From Limnomonas spitsbergensis (taxonomy: Eukaryota > Chlorophyta > Chlorophyceae > Chlamydomonadales): a stretch of DNA of 64,000 nucleotides. The stretch is taken from contig JAYJMM010000004.1 of the NCBI GenBank assembly GCA_037349105.1, positions 5,235,001-5,299,000 of the forward strand, given 5' to 3'. The notes under the pieces were generated by a model that made no database searches, had not been told where the DNA came from, and saw only the letters and a program-made list of their open reading frames with translations. The translations under genes were made by a program, and so were the position numbers. Below are positions 33,385 to 46,100 of this stretch, one piece after another (position 1 is the stretch's first letter; each line of letters starts with the position of its first letter).

Positions 33385-34109
33385 CTGCGCTTTTATCGGT
33401 TTCACCTGCTATCCAGACGCCTGCTCCTTGGATGCATGGAAGAAAGCTACGGCCTATGCATGCAGGCAAGCCGCCAGTGGCGGTGGCGGCATCGTTGCCG
33501 GAGGCTTGGTCACAAAAGAGGCGACAGTACTGGTGTTGGCCCTGCCCGCCCCCACTGCCCCTGCTACCGCCACCCGCCTGATCTACTTCCCCAAAGGTAG
33601 CCACAAACTGGTCTGGCACTTTGCCCCCCCATACTGAGCATGTGTAGCATGAGAAGCTTCTTGCATGCATCGTGGTTGATGACTGATCCCAGCTCGGGGT
33701 CAATCAAGTGCTGTCGTGCTGGTCAATAGAGGGCAGTTTGCTATGGTCGTCACTAAGTGTGGGAAACAGTAAGCAGCTACCAGACTCATGAGGGATGATC
33801 CTGGTAGGCCCATCAGTCCCAGGCAGCCCCTTAGTCGCGCGATCACGGTGAGCCGGCCTCGACTCGGCCCGCGGCCGAGTGCCCACATGCTTTTATAATT
33901 ATCAATTAATATGCACGCTAAAGGCAAAGGTGCTACGCAAAGGAAAGTAACCAGCCTGTGTCCACCTGGCGTGCCAGGTCATGCCACCGCCCTACAAGAT
34001 ACTGTAGCCCCCATCTAACCACCCGCCAACCAACTTCCAATTCAAATTCGGGCAGCACATGGGCCCAGTCGTCAGAATCTAGCACTGTTCCTGCAGTCTA
34101 GTCCACCAA

Positions 34110-37100
34110 ATGGCCGTCACTTCGTCGAAGGCCAAGAAGGCTCGTATGCCGATACAGAGTGATGAAGATGACTGGGTCTGGGTCGGACCATCCTTGACGA
34201 AGGTGCGAGCAGAGCGATACGAAAGTAAATCGACCCCGTACCTGAAATGGTAACATGATTCAAATTCGACCGAGGCTGGGCTAGCGTGGCATCTGCGCCA
34301 TACTCATGGTAGCACCTCTATGCCAGTGGCAGGGACATGAGGGGAGAGGAGCGGATGGAACGTCAGTGGAACAGTCGTACGCTAATGCAGCGCGATACAG
34401 AAATCTTGCTCCCAAGACCCACCGCTTTGCTGACCTCATCTGACGCCTCCGAAGCATTGACACAGTTGAAGCTTACAACTCCTGCCTGTCTGACCGACCG
34501 CAGGAGCAGCGAGGAGCCAGTTACCCTAACCGGTTCGTGGCAGAGCAAGCGCCTCCGGGATATAAATCCCCCGATCAGATGCCGGACATGCCGGACCGGA
34601 TGGTGAGCAAAACAGAAGAGAAGTGTTCCCTCAAAATTCAAATTTGTCGCCCCCATGCACTCTTGCTGAGGCCAGCCTCCATGACACCCGTAGCCCATTT
34701 ACGCAAGAAGTGGTAGTATGCTAGGGGCACTGAGTCTGATTTTCACATTCCATTGTTCATAGAATGATCCCCTTATGTTCCCATGCATGCATGCTTTGCC
34801 CTCCCGCTCATCACTATAAAGTAATAACCGCATGTGCGTCTGTTCCCATGTGCCAGCCTGGACCATTGCTCCAGCTACACATACTTATCAGGTTCATTGT
34901 ATGGTTTCAATAAACAATTGCCGATGCGCGGTGCGTGGGTACATCCGGCTAGCCTACAATACCTCCCCCCTCCCCCGCTGCCCAACTTAACAGGTTGTTA
35001 AAGTGAAACATTAGTTTCCGTTACTAAGTGTGCCACTGTCTCTAATCACTTAATCTCCCCTCCGCCTCGTCCCCACATTGCCCACCTCTATGCCTTGATT
35101 CCTGTGCTTAACGCACCACACTCCTCGCACTTAAGCTTCAGATGTCTTCATGCCCCCCTCTCCCATGCACTACCCCTCCATTCCTGACCCCCCTCATGCC
35201 TCATAGTCTCACATTCCTACCCCCCCTCATGTTCCATAGTCTTACATTCCTGACCCCTCTCATGCCCCATCCACTGCACCATTTTCCACAGTATAATCAG
35301 ATGTGGATTGCACGAAAGCATTTTACAGGTGAGGACATGGACTGTCCCTGTCTTCCCCTATGGTACAATGTGGCAAGGGGGATTAGTGTTGAGGACAAGG
35401 GAGAGGAGCGCACACTGACACTTATGCACACGGGCGCATGCGCCGCTAAGGATGGGGATATCAGTGTGCAAAAGAGATAATCAAGGGTTACGCGCGCCGG
35501 TACAGGATACAGGGTAGTGAGTACATGTCGGTTGTTGGGGAAAGAGTGGCGGTGTCATGTCTGTGTCGAGCGCCCTTTGTCAGCGCATCAGGTGCCGATC
35601 GCGCTCAAGACACGCTGCTCTGCACATCTTGCACTAAACCCCAATTTGATTGCCTCTATGCGGCCAGGTGTCCAGTGCAAGGAGATGGGCAAGGTGAGAA
35701 AATGGATTTGTTTTTGGGGCATCAGAGGGGGCTGCGAAGCAGCCGTGCAAATCTGGAACTGAGCTGTGCAGCTAGGTAGACGTGTAGGCATGGGGACATC
35801 TTGTGGTTTGCAGGTACAACTCTATGCGCCTTTCTAGCACCCAACGGATGGTACAAAAAACGAATTCTGAATTATGCCATGGGAGCGCGACTTAGGCAAA
35901 TAAGACAAGCAAGGCTGGTCCTGTGGTGGCAGGCCTTTTTTAAAACAGGGATACTGTCCTGACCCTCGAGGCCGTGGTCATGAGGCAGGAATTATTTACG
36001 GTGGTTTGGCTACTTTTAGCCTACATCACGGCCTGTAGCCTACATCACGGCCTGTAGCCATGACGCCTGCTGGCAAGCTCTGCTACCTGGATTACTAGCC
36101 TTAGGCCCAGTCAAGATTTGGTTTCATTCTGAGCCCGCTTTACAGCAGCTGCTGCATGCTGCCCAATCTGCTCCACCTGCTAGAGCAGCTGGCTAAGACC
36201 CGTTCTGTTGCTGGTGTTGCGGGTGTTGCCTACCTACTGCTAGTAGTTGCCACTCTCCGCCTGCACTTATATGCCTCCCCTTCACTTGGTAGCTGCGCAT
36301 CGGTGACGACGTGTCGATATCGGGAGGGGACGACGTGAATTTCTACATGAAGATCAAGGAGCTGTTTGAGGATGTTCATGTAGGTCCAAGAGGGCGTCAA
36401 GAAGGCCTGGGGGGCATGCAGGTTATGGGGATCCATCGTTCTTGAAGGGGGCCGGCCATATGATTGCTGTGTTTCAAAAAGAGAGATGCACGTAGGTGGC
36501 ATTAAGACCCAACGTAAGACCTCTGAATGCATGCTGAAGACATTTCTGCCATGGCAGCACATGCTTTTGAGGCAACGGACTGCACTCTTCCAGGACCCCA
36601 CGCAGGCTCCCATGCACGCCGTCTGGTGCCCCATGTGCGGCCAAGACCTGGGCTGGGCCTCAGCCCAGTCTTGATTCTTGCCCGAAACTGAGCAACACTT
36701 TAACAGTGAAACAACAAATATGTGCATGAGTATTGACCGCATTATTTGTGCTCCTTGCTTCTCGCCCTCTGGCCTGACCACGGCGGTTGGCCTGCGCAGG
36801 GAAACAAGATGTTCTGCGGCCACTACTTCTACGACCCTGTCGAAACCGTGATGCGGACAGAAGTCTTTGCTGAAAAAGACGAAAAGAGGCTTCATGTTGT
36901 AAGTGGTTTTTTAAATTCCTGCCATTGGCATTTTGCTTGCAAGTGGCTGCAAAGCCGGTTCAATATTCCAGTTTTTTCTTGGAATGTGGTTTGTCCTGAC
37001 CTCGTAGTAAGCCGGTTAGAAGCCATTGCTTAAAAGCTTTGGTATGTTGGCAAGCACGGCCGATAGCAGTTGGATTATGGGTCATGGCCAACAGGACACA

Positions 37101-40100
37101 GTTCTGCCCCCCATTTTTATCCACACCTCTCCACCCCTCTCTCCGCCCCCCTCTCCCCCGCCCCCTCACTCCCCCGCTCCCAGCTCCTCCCCACCCTGCT
37201 ATCTGCCCCACTCGTAGCCCTCTCGCAACCTATATCCCCGCCCCCCCCCACCTCCAACCCCTCCCCACCTCCTCCTCCCAATGCATCCTGCCCCCCTCTC
37301 CTCCCCTCGCTTCTACTTACCTCCCTTTCCTCTTCACCCCCCCCCCTCCCCTCCCCTCTACTTTCCTCCTCTTCACCACACTCCCTGCCCCCCTCTCCTC
37401 CCCTCCCCCTCTCCTCTTCACCCCCCTCCCCTCCCCCCCTCTACTTGCCCACTCTCCTCTCCCCCTCCCCCGTCCTCCCCTCCCTCTCCTCCCCTCCCCA
37501 CCCCTCTCCTCCCCTCCCTCTCCTTTCCTCCCCTCCCCTCTTCACCCCACTCCCCGCCCCCCCTCTTCTTGCCCCCACCCCTCTTCACCTCACCCCCTCT
37601 CCCCCTCTCCTCCCTCCCCTCAGATTGACGTCAAGGTTCAGGTCCCTCCGATCCACAAGCGCCTATTCCTGGCCGCTGACGAGGACAACGCAGATTACAT
37701 GACGGTTCACGCGCTAGACACCATCAACGGGTAATGCTGTCGCTGAGTCAGCGTCAGCCAAACAACCCATTGCATTTATGAAGGGCTACATAGGGGGCTT
37801 GAATCCATTTCAGGAGCTGTGGGTGTTGAGAGTTTTAAACTTGGGAAACCTTCTCCCTAAATTCTAGCACTGACGCAAGCAGCAGGGACGCCTGCCCTGC
37901 CATGACGAGCCCAACATCTAGAAAGGGCGGGCAGTTGGGTACAAGCTAGTGGGGTACGAGCCATTTCATGTGCTGAAAGTTTTGCAAGGGGATAAGGAAG
38001 CAGCCGGGATGCCTGTCCAGCAATGAGGAACTTTATTTGTTTTTGCCCCCCACCACACTGCTTGTTTTCTCCAGTCCTCACTCGATTCTCCCCTGGGTGT
38101 GCGCAGGAAGGTGGAGGTGAGGCGCATCAAGCCGGGGGCGCCGATCCCCACAGTGGAGGAAGACTGCTTGTGGTGAGTGGGGGGCGGGGTGGATCGGGAA
38201 AACGCTGCGCAATCCGTTTGCTGGAGAGGCTTGCAAGCAAGGGCCTTCTTCCAGGCTGGTCGTGCACTGGGTGGATGTTAGATCCCTGTGCTTTAAGAGA
38301 ATGCTTAAACACTGATTCGCTGCATCCCCCGCCAACCCTGAACCCCTGCAAACCCCCAAGCCATATACCCAGGCAAGCAAGACCCCCCGCCCCAGTGCGC
38401 CGTGCCCCCTGGCTGAGGCTCAATACCGCAACCTCCTCCCTGTGTGCGTTTCCTGGCAACTCTAGGTACGATCAGATCCACTCGCGCAAGTTCTTCACTT
38501 TTCGGGACTACCATGTCGAGGGCGAGGTGCCGGAGTTCACCAAAACGCCCAGCGGCACGGTGAGGAGTGATGTGAAGCACTTTGGAGGTGCTAAAGATTA
38601 CTGCCTGGGCAGCACTACGTGGGCCACCTCCCCCTGGCAGTACCTGAGGCGGGGACCTCCTTGACGCTGATTCTACACTAAAGCCTGTCATACTAACCCG
38701 GTCCTCACTGTTGTTTCTCCTGCCATCCTCTGCACCGCTTCGTCTACCCTCCTTAGGTACTGAATGACATGGAGCTCTTGCGCCGTGAGGCGAAGACTGT
38801 CTTTAAACCTTTCTAAAACCCGATTCACACTTACCTTTCTAAAACCCGATTCACACTTGCCTTTCTCCTCTCCGCGCTGCTGTATCTTACCTGCCTGCCT
38901 AGGTGCTGAATGTCATGGAGCTTTGCTCAGGGGCCGGGGGCACCAGCTTTGTGTGCCAAGCAGCAAAGATGCACGGCAAGGACATGGAGCTGAAAGCCAG
39001 GTGAACACAACTCAGGGGCGGGGGATGGGGTGAAGAGTGGTGCATTCAGGGTTGAGGGTTTGCTACTTTGTTTGCATGCTTCAGAGTCTCTGACGTTTGG
39101 TTGCGAGGTTGTGACATGGAGCTGTGAGGGAGGTGTGAACCAGGTTGTGAACGATAGAGGAATTTGGGGGCTGGGACTTTCAGGTTGCCAGCTTCAAACA
39201 TGACTTGTCAATCGTGCCACACTTTCAACCCATGGCCTTCCACACCTAATTACCCACCCTTCATCCTTTCACCGTCTTCTGTCCACCCTTTGCCTACCCC
39301 CCATCCACCTTCACCTCCCCTCTCCCCCCTCTGCCCACAGATGGGCCTATGACATCTGCGAGGACGCTTGTGCTGCCTACCAGTGCAACGACCCTTTCTG
39401 CCACGTGTATGTACGGGGGATCGACGAGGCCCTCATGCTCAGTAAGGTACATGTAATCAGCCTGGGTAGGGAGCCGTTCATATGGCTGCTTTCTTGTCAT
39501 ATCCTTAATCCTTATTTCCAATGCCAGAGCCGGTGCCGGTCTTTATGCCTGCCCTCCTTCCTCCCATCCTGGCTTCTCATGAGTGCTCGGTCATGAGAAA
39601 CCCTGTTTGATCCACCCATCCCCAGTAACAGCTGCCACTTCCAAACTATATGTCCATACCTGGCAGATTTACGAGACTGACGTGCTGAGCAAATGGCATC
39701 CCAAGGTGCCCAAGGGACCGAAAGAATCCATCAAGCCATCAGAGGCGAGTCAATGAGCCCCATCCACTCAACTGATGCCTGGAATCCTGTATTGCTGAGA
39801 CGATAGGCTCAGTGACAACAGTTTAAATTGACTTTTGTTTGCCTCTGATTCATTTATTGGCTTGGCTGTCCATCAATCGTTGTTTTTTGTTTGTCCTGAT
39901 CACCTGTAGCTAGCTGATACCTGTTGTGCAGTTGCGGCAGTGTTATTTAGTGCAATTCAGCTACATTGCAGCTATGTAGCTGCCTGCGCTTGAGTTATTC
40001 TCTTGCTTGGGTTGCTTTGCCGCTGATACTTAGAACCTAGTAAGGACGTGAAATACTCTGGAATATTTGTCCTCGCATGCCTTTTCCTCCCCCCTCCTCC

Positions 40101-43100
40101 CCCCCTCTTGATCCCCCTCCTCATCTCCTTATTTGTACCCTGTACCCTCTCTGATCCAGGCGGTGAAAGCTATCTTTGAGGTCCGGCTGGGTGACGAGGC
40201 GCCTCGTGGCACCACTGGCCAGGGCCGCGGTCACCTGCTGGTGGACATGCAGCGCACCCAGTGCTGGCTGGAGTTCCTGGTGCTAGGACACACGTAAGTG
40301 GAAGCAGGCATGACGAAACTTCAATAGGTCGGTGACATAACCGGAGATGACATAGAGGTAGAGGTGTTGATTGATAGGAAGACGAAATCAGTGCGAATTT
40401 TCTTCATGTGCGTGGTAGTGGACGGCCCCCAGCGACCGGGAGATGTGCAAGTTCATAGCTGAGGTCCACTAAACCACACCCCCTATCCCGTGCCCCCCCC
40501 CTCCCCCCTGCAGAGCTGATGCCACGCGTTAGAGGTTTAGCCGCGAGTGAACGCCATGCGGCCTGATAGCTGGATTGTGCCTGATGCATGCTGTCCCAAA
40601 ACCTCTCCCTGCTCAATGCCTAAAGCCAGCTTTGCCCTGCTCCTTCTCCCCACCCCGTAGGGACGATGTCCAGCGCTGGGTGCGTGACCGCGACCTGCCC
40701 CCCTGCGACCTGGAGATGCGCAAGTTTGTGGCGATGGAGCGCCAGAGGCTTCTAATCCCATGCAGGGGGGACGTGGACATGATCATGGGAGGACCCCCAT
40801 GCCAAGGGGTAAGGATAAAACAAACACGGTGTTTTTTGCGATGATTCTTACCTGACTCGAGTAACGGTTAGATATGCCGTCTAATACGAAGGCGTATACA
40901 CTGCCTGCGAGGCCTGCCATGACTTGGATCTAGGCCTTGTCCTTGCAAATGCTTCCGGGGCGCTATCAAGCTAATCATGGCGGTGGGGGAATGCACACTA
41001 CATGGGTGGGCCAGCTTGCTCAAGGGTGGGGAGAGGGGGGATCCGCGCTGCCAGCCCGGGTGTGTGGGTCTATGCCCTACCCTGGGGCATCTGAGGGAAG
41101 CAGTGGTAGGAGTGTGGTACCCGAACCCTGGGCACTTTGAAAGCCTATTTGTACACGTCAACCCCAAACCTTACTCCAACTGTCCAGCACAGTATATGTC
41201 TCAAGTCCAACTACAAAAAGCAGTACACCCCATCCCCAACTGCCCAAAGCAGTACACCCCATCCCCAACTGCCCAAAGCAGTACACCTTAACCCTAACTG
41301 CCCACAGTAATACATCTCATCTCCAACTGCCCTCGCAGCTGAGCGGGCTCAACCGCAATGCCAAGCGGGTCGATATTCTGAATGACCCAAAGAACCGTCT
41401 CGTCCGGGTGTACTATGACATAGTCAAGTGGTTTCAGCCGAGCTTCACCATGATGGAGCAGGTCCTGGTGAGTGGCCATGAACCCATGCCTTGAGGGAGG
41501 GTAGCACTGCTTCAAGCAATCACCACAGGGATGAGCCGGTGGCATGCCCTGGTTTACATGGCTTCCCCTCCCTCTCCAATCGCCCGCTCCACCCCCTCAC
41601 ACACACTCCCCTTGCCTTGACCCCCCCCCACACACACCTGGGGTTCTTCCCCTCCTCCCCCGTGGCACAGACCCCCCACGATTTACACTTTCGCCCATAC
41701 CACTGATGCCTCTCACACCCTTCATACCTCTCCCTCTCCCTCTTCTGCCATCCTCCCACACCTCCACACCCTCCACACCTCTCCCTCTCCTGCCCTCCTC
41801 CTCTTTCAGGACCTGTTCAAGAAGGACAGCGCAGTGTATGCGCGGTTCATGGCGTCGGCCATCACAGCCATGCGCTATCAGTGCCGCATCGGGGTCATTG
41901 CGGCAGGGGACCACGGCTGCCCTCAGGTGGGGGAATTAAATCAAAATTAAGACCTGGGTTTTTGCCTTGTGGTTCGGTTTGATGAAGCAAAGAAATGCAG
42001 AAAACATGCTGGCCGCCTCCCTGCCGATTCCAAGTGAACCCTTCGGTTGTTCAGGAAATTGGGTGCATGGCTGGCTGGCCAGCCTACAGGAGGATAAGCG
42101 GATGAGGTGCTGCTCGAAGTCGAAATGTGGACGTTGATTGAGGACTTGAACAGTAGATTCATCCCGGCCCTGACTAGCATGGGAATACCTCATCCTGTTC
42201 TTGTCTACACCCGCCTTCTGTGCCGTACCTGCGCCCTTTGTGCCCGTACCTGTCTATGCTACCTGGCTCTCTTTAAGTAGGGTGCAAACAAACACCCTGC
42301 AGGGTCGATATCGCGTGGTGACATGGAGTGCCAAGCCTGGCATGCCCTTGCCGTCCTTTCCGGAGCCTTCACATCGCTGTCCCGATTTCAGGACACCCCT
42401 GCCAGAGATGGCCAAGGTGGGAGCTGTCAGACTTGATGACGTTAGGGTAAAGGGCTGGAGAACCCGTGTGAACCTTACGGTAACAAAGGGTTAGGGCTGG
42501 AGAACCCGTGTCAACCTGAAGGTAACAAAGGGTTAGGGCTGGAGAACCCGTGTGAACCTGAAGGTAACAAAGGGTTAGGGCTGGAGAACCCGTGTGAATC
42601 TGTTAGTTACAAGAAGCCAGGACCTCCCGGACATGGCCAACATGGTGGCTGTCACGTACTCATGTGTGTCCCTTTCACCGTTCCCATGCTTCCTCATGTT
42701 TTCCTATGCATCCACATGCATCACCGTCCGCTCCTCTCAGGATTGTGCCGTGACGTTCCGAAGCACGGACAGCCACAGAGCAGCGTACCCGATGAACGTC
42801 AACGGGGACATGCTGGAGGACCTGCCTGAGATCAGTAACTTCTGCATGGTGGACGAGCTGGCCTACAAGTGCGTACCAAACGCAATTAGATTGCGAAGGA
42901 GTCCGACATTCCCCCTCCATTTTGTTGGGGCAAGCAAAATGAAAGGAAATGACAGGATTTTATTTAAGGCAAAGGAGCTGGGTCAGGGATCGGTGCTTAT
43001 GTGGTTGCTACCGCGCAACCGCGCCCAAGCCTCCTCAAATGCTATATGTCTGATGCATATCAGCTCCCACACGGCCCTGGCAGGTGTCCTTCCCAGTCAC

Positions 43101-46100
43101 CTGCACTGCCACCGCCCTTGCCCATCTACTGCCCATCTTCCCTGCATCCTCCACTGCCCTTCTCCCCTGCTCTCTCCACCCTACATCCCTCTGCCTCCTC
43201 CAATGCCCTGCCTGCTCCATTCCCCCCTCAACCACCCATCTCTCCTGCGCCTGCACCGCACGTCTCCACTGCACATCTCCCTTCATCCCCTGCCTCATCA
43301 TGTCTGCTGCAGGTCAGCTCCCACACGCCCCTGGCAGGTATACCTCCGCCGCGCCCCTGGGCCAGGTGAAGTTCCCTTCTCTGAGCGAGTGGCGGCCGCG
43401 GACAAGCTCATGGCCAAGAGCGACACGGAGAGTCTGCTGGAGCTTCTGATGATGCACGAGGAGGAGGGGGTGGCAGCACTGGGACGGGCCTTCTTCTGCA
43501 AGAAGGGGAATGTGGGTGGAGGGGGCAGGCCAGGGGAGGGGGTAGGCACTAGGCAGGCTCCGTGAGTCACATTTAAACTGACTGATAACAATGCCTCTGA
43601 GATTTTTTCATACTGAGATGCAGCCCCTCCCCCTGTATTTCTGGGGATCACCCTGCCCTGTTTCAGGACTCAAGGTTTGCCGCTCCTTCCCTTGCACCTC
43701 TGGCTGCAAGGTGGCTATAGAGGTGCACACCCCTTTCTCATCTCCAAACCCTCCCCTCCTCTTCGTCTCTCCCTGCAGAATGGCACTTCCCAGGTCCTCG
43801 GCCCGGCACTCCTCAAGCTCCACAACAAGCGCCAAAAAGCCATGGTGGAGGAAGAACCAGGTTAGTCACGCGATAGGTACAGCCTGGCCCTTCAAAAACA
43901 GCTGTGCGGTGTACGCATAGATTCACCTGTAACAAGCATGGGTGCTGAACTAGAGCAGTGAAGCCTGCTAGACGCGCTCATTTACGCCCGTGTCTAAGTG
44001 TTTGGTCTGATCTCCCGCTCCCTGGGACCCCCACCCTGACAGCAGAGGAGGCCAGTGGCTCCGACGTCAGCGGTGCCGAGCTGGACGATGCCCCCAACCC
44101 TGCCATCTCCTCCGACTCCCAGTCCGCGTCAGAGGACGACAGTGATGTGGGCACTGAGGAAGCTGACTCGGACGACAGCTCGGATGACAGCTCAGAGGAT
44201 GGGGACCAGGTGTGGAGCCGGTGTTGGTCCGCGGGGCTCAAGAGACGGGAGTGACATCCCTGGTTTAGGGTTAGGGATGTCACTCCCTGGATTGAACCCT
44301 AGTGGCGCCCCTGTAGATTTCAAAATCTGACTGTGTGTATCCATCTCTACACAACTGGCATTTATAGCGGCCCTACATTGATTCACGAATGAAATGTATT
44401 CTCTTGTTTTTCTGATTTGGAGTGACGCCTTGTTCCACTCATCACGAGCTGCCCCTTGTTTCATTCCTGTAGGCAGCTCTCACTGCTGATGAGGTCATCG
44501 AGGTCTCCAGCAGTGAGGGCGGCAGCAGTGACGATGAGACAGCAGACGAGGAGTCGGCAGAGGAGGAGGAGGAGGACAGGTGAGGCCTGAGGGAAAGGAG
44601 GTGGGAGGGGGTGCGTAGGAGTAGTGACCACGAGGAAGGGGAGGCGGACAGATAGGGGAGTGAGTCCAGCCTTTCGTTCGAAGGCAAGGCAAAGGAGAAA
44701 ATAAATCAGTGGCATGTCGCACATGACCCTGTTATTTAGCCGACTCCTGGCTCTCGGGTCCATTTGAGTGCCCTGTAGCCATGCCTTGGGTCCTGGGTCC
44801 TTGCCTCTGCAGGGAGGGTCCATCTGTGGCCACGACAGCGGGAGGCGTCACCAAGCGGACAGGGCCTGTAACCAAGAAGGCCGGGGGCAGGCGCAGAGCG
44901 GAGGAGGCAGAGGAAGGCGGATCCGATGATGCTGAAGGGACTGGGATCCGGGTCAACGTGAAAGAGGAGGTCAACTATGCTGCCCAGGTGGGTCAAAGAG
45001 GCGGGGAGGGGTGAGGCTAGAACGAAGAGGCGGAGAGGGTAAGGGAAAGGGGGGAAGGGGGCATGATGGGGGATAGATGTGGTGATTGTATGTGGAATGT
45101 GAGAGAGGGCAATTTCTTATACTCTTCGTGTTCGCTCTCCATGCCCTTACCCTGTCGTCACACACCGCACACCCTTCAGAGGTAGAACACATACCTTGTT
45201 CAGAATCTGGCTGTAGCGTCAACGGTCCGTTATTCAAGCCCTGTTAGATGCCCCCTTCCCCTGCAGACATTTGTATCCTGCTGCCCCCCACCCCTTGCAG
45301 ACATTTGTATCCTGCTGCCCCCCACCCCTTGCAGACATTTGTATCCTGCTGCCCCCCACCCCTTGCAGACATTTGTATCCTGCTGCCCCCCACCCCTGCA
45401 GACATTTGTATCCTGCTGCCCCCCACCCCTGCAGACATTTGTATCCTGCTGCCCCCCACCCCTTGCAGACATGGAACGCCTACCTGCAGAGCGTTGCAGA
45501 GCCCGTGGAGCGAGCCAAGACTGTGTTGCTGCAGGTCAACAAGGCCGAGGGTTACGCAGTGCAGCTGGGGGCCAAGGTGCGGAAGGGGCGTGGCACTGCG
45601 AAGGAAACTTGGGGGGAATATATGCCTCATGGGGTCTGTGAGGGGGCTGCACCCCGCACCTGCACCTACACCTGTGCCCATGTCAAGGCACCACTTAGCC
45701 GCGCTTGTACCTACGCCCCTGCCTGTACCCGCACCCAAATGTTCCTATACAGACATCCCACTGCAGGCCTGCACACACAATACTGTTGCACCAGTGTGCA
45801 TCTTTTGCCATCAGCTTGACTTGTTGCAACATTTAGCCACTGACCCACTTATCCCATGTCCTGTTCGTAACAGGCCAGGCAGGGCAGGAAGAAGAAAACA
45901 AGAGTGCAAGCACGTGCTTAGGGATGGCATGAAAACCACGAAAAATAGAAGCGGAAGCAGAAAAGTCGAGAAGGAATAAGTGGAAAGCAGGCAACTGCTG
46001 CAATACTATCGTACCTCTTCTTCGTAAGATTAAAGGTTAGCTCATAATCCGAAACCCAAATCAGCCACTGCCATCACACCAGCCCTTAAACCCTGAACCC

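Larger units (their letters stand above)
29124..34109. other. Repeat-rich intergenic region
   Basis: Apart from a weak minus-strand gene candidate (32748-33384) I find no supported coding sequence. The region holds copies of three dispersed repeats (29770-30012, 30575-30725 with 32080-32230, and 31228-31489). The promoter of the methyltransferase gene lies at its right end. Confidence 0.6.

Noticed and set aside
35292..35328. Candidate short exon [12 protein letters not shown] before the BAH domain
   Set aside because: Including it leaves the next exons one base out of phase with the BAH exon at 36293. Joining 34602 to 35592 keeps the frame. It might still be an alternative exon.
36594..36663. 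Candidate methyltransferase exon reading [17 protein letters not shown]
   Set aside because: It has no usable donor and ends in a stop. Joining 36379 directly to 36800 is in phase and gives the expected BAH continuity [18 protein letters not shown].
37039..37734. Long proline/serine-rich open frames
   Set aside because: They arise from the polypyrimidine tract; the real exon begins at 37624.
45248..45979. 243-codon plus-strand open frame of Cys/Pro repeats
   Set aside because: It is a product of the stop-free splice-site array and one exon read in mixed frames.
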